Positions 1-6,342 of a stretch of DNA of 6,342 nt are shown piece after piece. The translations under genes and the position numbers were made by a program. Position 1 is the stretch's first letter, and each line of letters starts with the position of its first letter. The DNA is from Fibrobacterota bacterium (GTDB lineage Bacteria; Fibrobacterota; Chitinivibrionia; Chitinivibrionales; JANQEN01). A model generated the notes under the pieces. It made no database searches and was not told the DNA's origin. It saw nothing but the letters and a program-made list of their open reading frames with translations. The DNA lies in assembly GCA_030619215.1 (NCBI GenBank), contig JAUXBV010000212.1:1-6342 (forward strand), given 5' to 3'.

Positions 1-1278
1 AAGGTCAGCGTGGCAAACCACCTCGCTTCTCGGAAACGACTTCTTGGTTTTAAGATAATTCTCAGTTGCAAACTCTTTCATATCGAGCTGTTCCTGGCAA
101 AGCCCCATGTGGAGTTGTACCCAGTCGTTCTTAAAGAAGTCAACATACTCAGCGAGGATTTTGCCAAAGATAAAAAATGCATCCCAGTATTTCCCCTGTG
201 CATAAAGAGTTCTGGCTTGATTATACAGAACTGTAGGCCCGAGACTGGCCATCCTGGCCATTTTGCGGGCATAAATCTCCTCACGATGTTTACCGAAATC
301 CCCGCGAAAGTAAAAGGTGTGTGTAGAGGTAAGATCAACATTGTCAATTATTGACATAAACTGATAGGCAATCTGAAAATCACGCCCGGTGTTTACTGAC
401 GGGACATTCAAACCCGGACATATTCCCCAGTAATCCGAGCCGGCTTGAAAGTGAATATTTATCATGCGAAGGATCCAGAAACCAATCCTTGAATTAAAAT
501 CAAATTCAACCTGTTTTGTAGAGCTCCCTGACACTGCAGTTTGAGCGAAATCCTCTGCCTGGGATATGAGGTCTTTAATATCAAGATCAATACCAACTTC
601 AATACGGCCCTCCCATAATTTCCCAAGCCAGGATACTTTAAGGTTTGCAGCCTCACTATGCCAGGACTGAAATGCGAAATCAGGGGAAAGCAAATTCTGG
701 AAATTTACTCCCACGACATGGTCTCCCAGAAGCGGATGGCGGAGAAGCCGATAGCTTAAGGCAACGTCCAGGCATAAACTGGTTATGGAGGAATCAAAAT
801 TTGCTTTGTGAAAAAGGTTTACATTGGTTCCAAAGCTGAGCCTGCCCCAAGGATTTACTGCATATGAAAGGATAAATAAATTTTGATTACCGCTCAAAAA
901 ATCGTCCGTAACGACAATGGTACCGTCTCCCTCATTATAATATGATCGGGGCACATCGCCCCTGGAACTCAGGCCCAGGTAACTGATACCGGCTGACTGA
1001 TAAAGGCCGATAGGGATGATGGCGCCAAGCTCCATGAGAGAGAAGTTGTTCCGTAATGTCGGGCTCAGGGCCATCCTTGTGGTAAAATAGTTCTCTTCTG
1101 TCATGAATGACGGATTAGTAGCGGGAGAATGCCCTGCAAAAAGGTCGCGCCAGCGCTGTGTAACGTAGTATTCACCCGGTAGGCCGTCTGCAAGAAGGTT
1201 GACTGTAAAGCTATAGAGAAATATAAGCAGCAAACAAACAGGTGCTTTTTTGAAAAAGATACAATTGAGTTTTTGCAT
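1..1278 (-). CDS. Outer-membrane beta-barrel protein with C-terminal TPR region (3' end outside window)
   Basis: The frame is open from an ATG at 1278 to the window edge, giving 426 residues without a stop. The start is supported by a GGGGAG ribosome binding site 7 nt upstream and by a signal peptide right after it: Lys-rich residues 1-11, a hydrophobic core at about 13-27, and likely cleavage after LLA (about residue 30). Residues ~31-328 are rich in alternating aromatic/hydrophobic strands, with an early ATNPSF segment (about 53-58). This style fits FadL/PorV/PorQ-like barrels, where an A-x-NPA/S segment follows the signal peptide. From about residue 330 (FGKHREEIYARKMARMAS) the protein becomes helical. 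LYNQARTLYAQGKYWDAF (351-368) and WVQLHMGLCQEQLDMKEFA (386-404) look like two TPR units. Additional TPRs probably follow beyond the window. It lies 54 bp after the peptidase gene on the same strand, so co-transcription is likely. Exact family and function are not established; the barrel call is by pattern only. Confidence 0.8.
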   Translation of the reverse strand, partial: MQKLNCIFFKKAPVCLLLIFLYSFTVNLLADGLPGEYYVTQRWRDLFAGHSPATNPSFMTEENYFTTRMALSPTLRNNFSLMELGAIIPIGLYQSAGISYLGLSSRGDVPRSYYNEGDGTIVVTDDFLSGNQNLFILSYAVNPWGRLSFGTNVNLFHKANFDSSITSLCLDVALSYRLLRHPLLGDHVVGVNFQNLLSPDFAFQSWHSEAANLKVSWLGKLWEGRIEVGIDLDIKDLISQAEDFAQTAVSGSSTKQVEFDFNSRIGFWILRMINIHFQAGSDYWGICPGLNVPSVNTGRDFQIAYQFMSIIDNVDLTSTHTFYFRGDFGKHREEIYARKMARMASLGPTVLYNQARTLYAQGKYWDAFFIFGKILAEYVDFFKNDWVQLHMGLCQEQLDMKEFATENYLKTKKSFPRSEVVCHADL

Positions 1279-1285
1279 AATACTT

Positions 1286-1291
1286 CTCCCC
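1286..1291 (-). promoter_or_regulatory. Ribosome binding site of the barrel-TPR gene
   Basis: Read on the minus strand this is GGGGAG, 7 nt before the ATG at 1278. It settles the start of a gene that has no stop inside the window. Confidence 0.75.
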
Positions 1292-1332
1292 TATTTACGT
1301 GTTAATAATCTATAGTTAACTTATAAATATCT

Positions 1333-3837
1333 CTATTTAACAACCGTAACAGGCTTAATACAGGTACTGTTATCCACCTGTAACCTGCAGTAATAAATAC
1401 CGCTGGATATAGAATTCCTGTTGCGATAATGCCACCTAACAGAATGTCTTCCTGCATTTTCATATCTATCAACAAGTGTCGTTACCTTTCTACCGTGAAT
1501 GCTATAAATGTCAAGTGTTACCTTACTAAATCTCCCAACCCTGTACGAAATAGCAACACCTGATGATACCGGACGAAAGCATACTTTACTTCCTGTAAAG
1601 GGATCACCAGGAGAGATTATAATCGGAGTCTCCTTTGTAGAAAACTGTATGAGCCTTTTTTCCGTAAACTCATACTTGTCGGTTACCATAAAGTTAATAT
1701 CCCATGTCTGTTTATCCTCAGTGGGCGTACCGCTGAAAACTCCTTCAGAAGAAATATTCATTCCCTTTGGAAACCTGTCAGGGTTCAGTTTAAAGGAGTG
1801 GTTGTCGGGTATATCCGAAGTGTTTTGTATATCAGATACATAGCTGTCGTCATCTCCCCCTGAAATACCGATGACCATACCGGAAACGCCGCCGGTTAAA
1901 TCTTTACCATAGTAGTATTCAATTTCGCCTGAAGGATACAGGGTAACGGCAAAATCAAAATGTACTTCATCTGCATTTACCAGAGACATTGTTTTCCAGC
2001 GAAAGGTCGCTTTTGTCTGATCTCCCGAATAATAGATATAATCTTCAAAAGGATTGAAGTAAAAAGCCGATCCCAGCACCGCTATTGCCCTAGCTGAGAC
2101 CAGGTCACTTTCACTGTGTATTGCAGTATAGGTTGGATCAAACAGAATCGCCCCATCAGTGGAAACATACACTTTAATGAATCTCTCGCCGTAAAAGGGA
2201 AAATCAAATCCCAGATCCTGTTCAACGATACCTTGATAAATACTACTCGGTGTCAACTCGTTTGAGGTAATTTCCGGGAAGCTGCCTGAAGCATTGCCCT
2301 CAGTATAAGGCCCCGGCTTTATCTTCCATTTGTAAGGTTCGTATCCGCCTGTAGCTTTTAATGTGACGCTGTACGGCTTGTTAACCTGAGCATTGGGCAT
2401 TTTGTCAGTAACTATTTGAAGCGGTTTATAATTCGGGTCGAGAATAATAGGGATATATTGACTGGGATATTTTATTGGTAAATTCGTATAAGGGTAGGCT
2501 AATTCAAGGGGAGAAGCCCCACGGTAATCTATGGCAGAGGCAGAGAGTATTTTAGCAGCTGCATCTTCTTTTCTGCAGTCAACCCTGAGAAATGCTTTCA
2601 TGGGATCACCTGATATTGAGTCCAGTGAATAGGTCAGGTCAAGGCCAAATTCAAGCTCTGGAGGACTATTCGCGCCCTGCATCGGAAGCTTTCCTCCTGC
2701 AAAGGAAAATCCATGGTATGATATAACCGATTTGAATTCCGGAAGTGTATCCTTAATATTGGTACTCAAGCCGCCAGCGAAAGCAATATATGATCGTATC
2801 GGATGGCTTACATTTATTTTTAAAGTTAATTTTGGCGTGTGTATTTTTGTTGTCATAACATAGACATGGTTTTCATGAATACCTCCTTCATCTACTGGTA
2901 AAGCGCACAACCGGTACTGCATGTAAATACATCCGCTATCCTGCCAGTTCGCACCCCAGGTATTGGCAATCTTTAATACACCCTTTTCCATATCCTTTAC
3001 ATCAATCGCCCGGTCATTATTAATGTCAATATCGTTGGTTATTCTGCCGTCGCCGTTAACGTCAAATCCGATACTGTCATCATAGCCGATAAAAGTCATT
3101 GCATGAGCGCTGCCCACTCCCCAGCTTGTGACCACAGGTTTGCCATCAATGGTAGGCATAGTAATACCCCCAAACTCACAGGAAAAATTTGCAAGCCCTC
3201 CTGCTGAGGAGCCATTACCATGATCAAAGATCCACTGTTTTAATGTCTCCAACCCTTCAGGGGTACCGACTTCAACTATGTAATAATCCTCTAACCTGTA
3301 ACGCATGCCCCTGTAATACTTGTCATATCCGGTTGCCCAGTAGGTACAGTCATCACCGACTCCACCATAATCGGCAACGGTAATGCATCCATGGTCCTTG
3401 AGAATATCAAAGCCGGTAAAGGACCACGATCCGTTGTCCTCCCCGTCATTCAGAAAATTCCAGGTAAAGTGAGAAGGAAAGCGGTTCTGGTCGAGACTTG
3501 CGTCCGAGTCCTGAATGAAATTAATCTCATAGGTGAATTGAATACCAACACCCGATGCCTGAGCGCAACTACTTCCGCTCTGGTTAAAAATCGGCGGGAA
3601 ATATTTGAATTTTTTATTGTCAACTTTATCGGGAAGCCTAATCTTTCTGTTGGAAAAATCAAGGCGAGGCATCTTCCTTATCCTCTCTTTAGCTTCCTCT
3701 GTTAATTCTAGCACACCCCCTGCAATCCACGGCTCACCATTTGGATCGGGATTCATATTAACCGATTGAGAAAAGGCTGCTTTAGTAATAAAAAATATTA
3801 CTATTATTGTAATTTTATTGAATCCATTTTTTAACAT
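1333..3837 (-). CDS. Secreted papain-like (C1A) cysteine peptidase with Ig-like, nidogen-like and C-terminal sorting domains
   Basis: This is a complete 834-residue gene: ATG at 3837, TAG at 1333-1335, and a GAGGTGA ribosome binding site 6 nt upstream. Residues 1-23 form a signal peptide (Lys-containing n-region, IIVIFFI core, cleavage near AAFS/QS). Residues ~80-310 are a papain-fold domain. FNQSGSSCAQAS gives the oxyanion Gln86 and nucleophile Cys91, SAHAMTFIGYDD gives His245, and KIANTWGANWQDSG gives Asn292 in the usual N-S/T-W-G context. The catalytic set is therefore intact. A double acidic loop (259-283) lies between His and Asn. Residues ~475-506 and ~687-733 look like two halves of a putative Ig (He_PIG) domain, with ATGGYEPYKWKI in the first half and GVFSGTPT in the second. 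The part between them begins with a nidogen-like LGFDFPFYGERF...VYVSTDGAILF stretch. Residues ~755-834 are a FlgD-Ig/T9SS type A-like sorting domain ending SSGIYYCRL...VTVVK. It probably acts outside the cell or on its surface. Its substrate is unknown, and no propeptide of the classical inhibitor type is evident. Confidence 0.92.
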   Translation of the reverse strand: MLKNGFNKITIIVIFFITKAAFSQSVNMNPDPNGEPWIAGGVLELTEEAKERIRKMPRLDFSNRKIRLPDKVDNKKFKYFPPIFNQSGSSCAQASGVGIQFTYEINFIQDSDASLDQNRFPSHFTWNFLNDGEDNGSWSFTGFDILKDHGCITVADYGGVGDDCTYWATGYDKYYRGMRYRLEDYYIVEVGTPEGLETLKQWIFDHGNGSSAGGLANFSCEFGGITMPTIDGKPVVTSWGVGSAHAMTFIGYDDSIGFDVNGDGRITNDIDINNDRAIDVKDMEKGVLKIANTWGANWQDSGCIYMQYRLCALPVDEGGIHENHVYVMTTKIHTPKLTLKINVSHPIRSYIAFAGGLSTNIKDTLPEFKSVISYHGFSFAGGKLPMQGANSPPELEFGLDLTYSLDSISGDPMKAFLRVDCRKEDAAAKILSASAIDYRGASPLELAYPYTNLPIKYPSQYIPIILDPNYKPLQIVTDKMPNAQVNKPYSVTLKATGGYEPYKWKIKPGPYTEGNASGSFPEITSNELTPSSIYQGIVEQDLGFDFPFYGERFIKVYVSTDGAILFDPTYTAIHSESDLVSARAIAVLGSAFYFNPFEDYIYYSGDQTKATFRWKTMSLVNADEVHFDFAVTLYPSGEIEYYYGKDLTGGVSGMVIGISGGDDDSYVSDIQNTSDIPDNHSFKLNPDRFPKGMNISSEGVFSGTPTEDKQTWDINFMVTDKYEFTEKRLIQFSTKETPIIISPGDPFTGSKVCFRPVSSGVAISYRVGRFSKVTLDIYSIHGRKVTTLVDRYENAGRHSVRWHYRNRNSISSGIYYCRLQVDNSTCIKPVTVVK
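1336..1575 (-). other. C-terminal FlgD-Ig / T9SS type A-like sorting domain of the peptidase
   Basis: Residues ~755-834 follow the pattern of this domain: VTLDIYSIHGRKVTTLVD, a G-R-H-S-V-R-W strand, then SSGIYYCRL, then a hydrophobic ending VTVVK at the very C-terminus. In Bacteroidota such domains direct export through the type IX system and surface attachment. Use of that system here is inferred, because no T9SS core gene is in the window. Confidence 0.65.
1780..2304 (-). other. Nidogen-like beta domain nested inside an Ig-like domain
   Basis: Peptidase residues ~512-686 contain DLGFDFPFYGERFIKVYVST, the typical opening of nidogen-like/extracellular beta domains (smooth F-P-F-Y-G then V-S-T-D-G). 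A later FDFAVTLYPSGEIEYYYG stretch matches the conserved closing strands of the same kind of domain. It separates the two halves of the Ig-like domain described in the gene entry. Domain edges are approximate. Confidence 0.55.
2989..3063 (-). other. EF-hand/dockerin-like double calcium loop inserted in the peptidase domain
   Basis: Residues 259-283 of the peptidase read DVNGDGRITND followed directly by DINNDRAIDVKDM. The second loop has acidic or Asn ligands at loop positions 1, 3, 5, 9 and 12 (D271, N273, D275, D279, D282), the spacing of dockerin/EF-hand calcium loops. The first (D259, N261, D263) is incomplete at position 12. The insertion sits between catalytic His245 and Asn292, where papain has only a short strand connection. 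Calcium binding is inferred from the pattern. Confidence 0.7.
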
Positions 3838-3843
3838 TTTTAT

Positions 3844-3850
3844 TCACCTC
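3844..3850 (-). promoter_or_regulatory. Ribosome binding site of the peptidase gene
   Basis: The minus-strand sequence is GAGGTGA with a 6-nt spacer to the ATG at 3837. This supports the annotated start together with the signal peptide that follows it. Confidence 0.8.
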
Positions 3851-3918
3851 TCTTTTGTAACTATGCAATTGCTATTATCTGAAGTGATCGTTTCTTGGCT
3901 ATTAATTACCCATGGATA

Positions 3919-3999
3919 AGCCTGGATTCCCATTCTTACAGGTATGATATCTCAATATATGAGATACACCCTACTCCCACAGTGATGGGAATCCGGGCT
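3919..3999. repeat. Nested imperfect inverted repeat in the intergenic gap
   Basis: The outer arms are AGCCTGGATTCCCAT (3919-3933) and ATGGGAATCCGGGCT (3985-3999). They pair over 15 positions with a single T/C difference, which would be a G-U pair in RNA of one strand. A CATG lies just outside each arm (3911-3914 and 4002-4005 on opposite strands). Inside is a perfect 7-bp hairpin, TATCTCA (3948-3954) and TGAGATA (3960-3966), around a 5-nt loop. This 220-bp gap (3838-4057) holds no gene. The element lies downstream of the large repeat-protein gene and upstream of the peptidase gene. It lacks a run of T after the stem on the minus strand, so it is not a textbook terminator. It may be an intergenic palindromic repeat (REP/MITE-like), a processing hairpin or a regulatory site. 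Confidence 0.7.
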
Positions 4000-4057
4000 G
4001 TCATGCTGATTATTTTTATTTGTCAATTTTATCTTTTCGATATTTATACCTATACTC

Positions 4058-6342
4058 CTACTCTCTCACTCCGATTAACAACTGTAAGGTCCTCGGTTTA
4101 CTCGTAATTTCCAGCTCTGGCCCTATTTTAGGAATTACCTTAAAAACAACCAGATACGTGCCTGAGCCGACATACCTCCCATTTGAATTTCTGCAATCCC
4201 ATACGTAATTTGCACTCCGGCTCTCCACATGATATCCCATGTTCCGGTCAGTTATTACCTGGTTACCTACAGCGTCAAATATGGTGAGGGTTCCGTCCAG
4301 CCAGAACTCTGTGGGAATTATCTTTTCAGCCTCTTTGGGAACTACCCGAAGAAGCATTCCCGTATTCCGGTTAGCTAAAACATCACTCTTATTCTCCTCA
4401 TCCAATATTGACACTATCTCATCCGGTATCCTGGGGCCGTTCTTATCCCTCAGCTCACCCAGATTAGCCGGACCAACACCTTTTGGAATGAGGGTAAAGG
4501 GAAAAGGCTCACGCTCAACAGTGAGAACTGCCCTTCTGTTATCCGGATGATCCTGCAGATTACTTTTCACATCAATGACATTGTCATCATCCGTAGAAAT
4601 CCAGATGGAGTCCCCTTCCATCATATAGAGGACTTCACTCTGAACGCCATTAATTGACAGAACCTTGAAAACCATTTTTGAACCCTCGCTGCTGAGGAGG
4701 TTCAAGTCGGTATAATAAATCGCTTCATTACTTTTCATACTCTTGAAATAAAACGGTCTGCTTTTGTCAACCCTGTTTATCTCTTCCGAAAAGGTGACTG
4801 TCAGAATATCATCCTTTGTATCGTCCATGTTATCATCCAGATGTGCAGCCTCGATAAGCGGTGGTATCTTGTCGCCAATTTGAACAGTTCCTCCCTTCAG
4901 TTGTATTTCCCATACGCCATCGAAACTAAAAACCTTCTCTTTAATGTGAAGTGTGTCTTCTTTGGTCACATAGGTAACAACCTCAACAGAGGCGCCTTGC
5001 TCAACATTCAGGGCTATACCATTATTTGATAAACTGGAAGAAAGAATGGCAAGTTTGCGCCATGAAGGAAGTATCAACTCGCTGACAATCTCCTGTACAT
5101 GATTATCGGTAAGCACAACGTTACAATCATAGGTGATAAAGATGCTGTCAATCAATCCGTCCCCCAGCTTTTCATCATGGTAATCTGCGCTTGTTAGCTG
5201 AAGCGGTATTTTCTCCCTTTCAACAGTCAATACGCACCTTCTATTGTTGGGGTGATCCTGAATGTTACTTACAATATCAGTAACATTTTCAGCATCAATA
5301 GAAATCCATACCGAATCACCGGCTTCCATGGCATCTACCTGGCTCTGCACACCGGTAATTGACTGGACGGTAAACACCATTATGGAGTCCTGGCTGCTTG
5401 AGAGTGTCAAATCCGCATAATAAACCGCTCCGTTATTAGCCATGCTTTTAAAGTAAAAAGGCCTGTTATTATTCACACTATTTATCTTTTCAGAAAAAGC
5501 CACTGTCAATATATCGTTACTGGCATTATCCCAATAATCAACTAAATGCGCTGCCTCTAAAAGGGGCGGTATCTTGTCGCCAATGGGAATGGTTGCCGCA
5601 AAGAGCATGCCGCCCGCATTCAGTATTTTTTCAGTAACATGCAAGGTGTCCTGTTCAGTGACAAAGGTAACAGCCTGTGTTGAAGGATCCTGTGAAACAA
5701 CAAGGGAAATCGTAGTTTCCGTAAAGCTGTTGGAAAGGATGGTAAGGTTGCGCCATACCGGAAGTGTCAATTGCGGAATTATCTCGGCTATATGATCCTG
5801 TGTGAGTTTATTATCACTTTCATAGGTAATGAGGATGCTGTCGATTAATCCGTCGCCAATTTTTTCATCATAGTAATCGGCACTCAATAATTTAATAACA
5901 TTATCCTTTATAAAGGGAATAGCTATATACAACGTATCCAGGGGCAGTTTTTTATTCCGAAATACCGCTATGATACTATCAGCGAAATTCAGTTCCAGTG
6001 TCCCGTTATTCGAAGTTGGTGTTTCATTAATATTAAGTGCCCGTATATTTATAGCGTTGCTTAAATAACCTCCTGCATCGTTTAATTGAATCGTCTCAAA
6101 ATCGTGTCGTGTGGAATTGGTTAACTCTATGGAGACATCGGAATAACCGTAGAGTATATCGATTTCATATTCGGTAAACCGGATATCCACAGCGCCCATG
6201 TTTTCGTAGGCACTGGTGATGGTTGCATTATTATAATAAAACTCCACTGTTCGATCCCAGTAGCGTACCTGGAACTTGGGAGGCATGGAGTCGATGGTCG
6301 TATCGATTTTTACCACATAATCAACATCAATTGTGTCGTCAT
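4058..6342 (-). CDS. Large secreted multi-Ig repeat protein with C-terminal FlgD-like domain (5' end outside window)
   Basis: The frame is open from the upper window edge to a TAG at 4058-4060. A GTG at 6316 could be read as a start, but the same frame continues upstream without a stop. There is also no signal peptide after the GTG, so the gene almost certainly begins beyond the window. Numbering from that GTG gives 752 residues. Residues ~57-119 (VSIELTNSTRHDFETIQLND ... NGTLELNFADSIIAVFRN) resemble the D-x-E-T-x-x-L-x-E-T/G...G-T-L-x-x-x-x-D-x-I repeat unit of bacterial surface proteins. Two tandem repeats follow (145-368 and 376-603). Residues ~668-752 form a FlgD-Ig-like domain (GTLTIFDAVGNQV, YVWDCRNSNGRYVGSGTYL) with a short tail ending IGVRE, a C-terminus style seen in Fibrobacterota secreted proteins. 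No enzymatic motif is visible; it is likely structural or adhesive. It is 220 bp upstream of the peptidase gene. Confidence 0.85.
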   Translation of the reverse strand, partial: DDTIDVDYVVKIDTTIDSMPPKFQVRYWDRTVEFYYNNATITSAYENMGAVDIRFTEYEIDILYGYSDVSIELTNSTRHDFETIQLNDAGGYLSNAINIRALNINETPTSNNGTLELNFADSIIAVFRNKKLPLDTLYIAIPFIKDNVIKLLSADYYDEKIGDGLIDSILITYESDNKLTQDHIAEIIPQLTLPVWRNLTILSNSFTETTISLVVSQDPSTQAVTFVTEQDTLHVTEKILNAGGMLFAATIPIGDKIPPLLEAAHLVDYWDNASNDILTVAFSEKINSVNNNRPFYFKSMANNGAVYYADLTLSSSQDSIMVFTVQSITGVQSQVDAMEAGDSVWISIDAENVTDIVSNIQDHPNNRRCVLTVEREKIPLQLTSADYHDEKLGDGLIDSIFITYDCNVVLTDNHVQEIVSELILPSWRKLAILSSSLSNNGIALNVEQGASVEVVTYVTKEDTLHIKEKVFSFDGVWEIQLKGGTVQIGDKIPPLIEAAHLDDNMDDTKDDILTVTFSEEINRVDKSRPFYFKSMKSNEAIYYTDLNLLSSEGSKMVFKVLSINGVQSEVLYMMEGDSIWISTDDDNVIDVKSNLQDHPDNRRAVLTVEREPFPFTLIPKGVGPANLGELRDKNGPRIPDEIVSILDEENKSDVLANRNTGMLLRVVPKEAEKIIPTEFWLDGTLTIFDAVGNQVITDRNMGYHVESRSANYVWDCRNSNGRYVGSGTYLVVFKVIPKIGPELEITSKPRTLQLLIGVRE
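4061..4300 (-). other. C-terminal FlgD-Ig-like domain of the repeat protein
   Basis: Residues ~673-752 have the FlgD-Ig pattern: TLTIFDAVGNQV, then V-W-D-C-R-N-S-N-G-R, then V-G-S-G-T-Y-L, and a final strand RTLQLLIGVRE. It differs from the shorter sorting domain of the neighbouring peptidase by a longer final loop. Confidence 0.65.
4508..5191 (-). repeat. Tandem protein repeat, copy 2
   Basis: Residues 376-603 run from SADYHDEKLGDGLIDSIFIT to AVLTVERE and match copy 1 end to end. By eye about half of the residues are identical, with blocks such as IGDKIPPL, RPFYFKSM and LQDHP/IQDHP kept. Copy 2 is about four residues longer, mainly near FDGVWEIQLKGGTVQIGDK. A linker of seven residues separates the copies. 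Confidence 0.88.
5213..5884 (-). repeat. Tandem protein repeat, copy 1
   Basis: Residues 145-368 (counted from the GTG at 6316) run from SADYYDEKIGDGLIDSILIT to CVLTVERE. The unit has a first part with the acidic D-G-L-I-D-S motif and a second part beginning IGDKIPPLLEAAHL and continuing DILTVAFSEKI, which looks like an SbsA/Big_5-type Ig-like domain. Each unit is therefore probably two domains. Confidence 0.85.

Noticed and set aside
10..839. Plus-strand open frames and a short minus-strand frame at 78-347, 462-656 and nearby
   Set aside because: All overlap the minus-strand barrel-TPR gene, which has a signal peptide, ribosome binding site and continuous protein-like sequence. The others have no recognisable motif.
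1295..1318. GTTAA/TTAAC short palindrome and possible -10 box in the 54-bp gap
   Set aside because: It is AT-rich and only 5 bp per arm, with no convincing -35 partner; expected by chance.
3189..3705. Plus-strand frames antisense to the peptidase domain
   Set aside because: They lie opposite the conserved Cys and His motifs of the peptidase and have low-complexity, unstructured translations.
3919..3999. Rho-independent terminator of the repeat-protein gene
   Set aside because: The stem is far from the stop codon, has a large interior and lacks a T-tract after it on the minus strand.
3895..4208. Possible small plus-strand genes across the intergenic gap
   Set aside because: They have no clear ribosome binding site, run across the palindromic element and into the end of the repeat-protein gene, and show no protein-like composition.

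Overview
The window carries three genes, all on the minus strand, so transcription runs from high to low coordinates. All three encode secreted or envelope proteins. No RNA gene, CRISPR array, transposase or plus-strand gene can be supported. The organism looks like a Gram-negative bacterium related to Fibrobacterota/Chitinispirillota, or another phylum of the wider Bacteroidota-Fibrobacterota group. This rests on C-terminal FlgD-Ig/type IX-like (T9SS) sorting domains, Ig-like repeats with a D-G-L-I-D-S motif, and an outer-membrane barrel fused to TPRs. It is an inference from protein style, since no marker gene is present.

Layout, in order of transcription. (1) 6342-4058: a large multidomain secreted protein whose 5' end lies outside the window. 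It has an N-terminal beta-rich module, two tandem ~225-residue repeats and a C-terminal FlgD-like domain. (2) 4057-3838: a 220-bp intergenic gap holding a nested inverted repeat. (3) 3837-1333: a complete 834-residue papain-like (C1A) cysteine peptidase. It has a signal peptide, a Cys-His-Asn triad, an EF-hand/dockerin-like double loop between the His and the Asn, an Ig-like domain split by a nidogen-like insertion, and a C-terminal sorting domain. (4) 1332-1279: a 54-bp gap with a good ribosome binding site. (5) 1278-1: the 5' part of an outer-membrane beta-barrel protein whose chain continues into TPR helices. It runs off the window edge.

Possible cooperation (inference): the peptidase and the large repeat protein look like cargo that crosses the outer membrane and is anchored or processed through C-terminal domains. 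The barrel-TPR protein, encoded 54 bp downstream of the peptidase and probably co-transcribed with it, resembles the PorV/PorQ/FadL style of barrel. It could be an outer-membrane partner of the cargo or an independent envelope protein. The set would suit a surface-display or extracellular proteolysis module, but nothing in the window proves a joint function.
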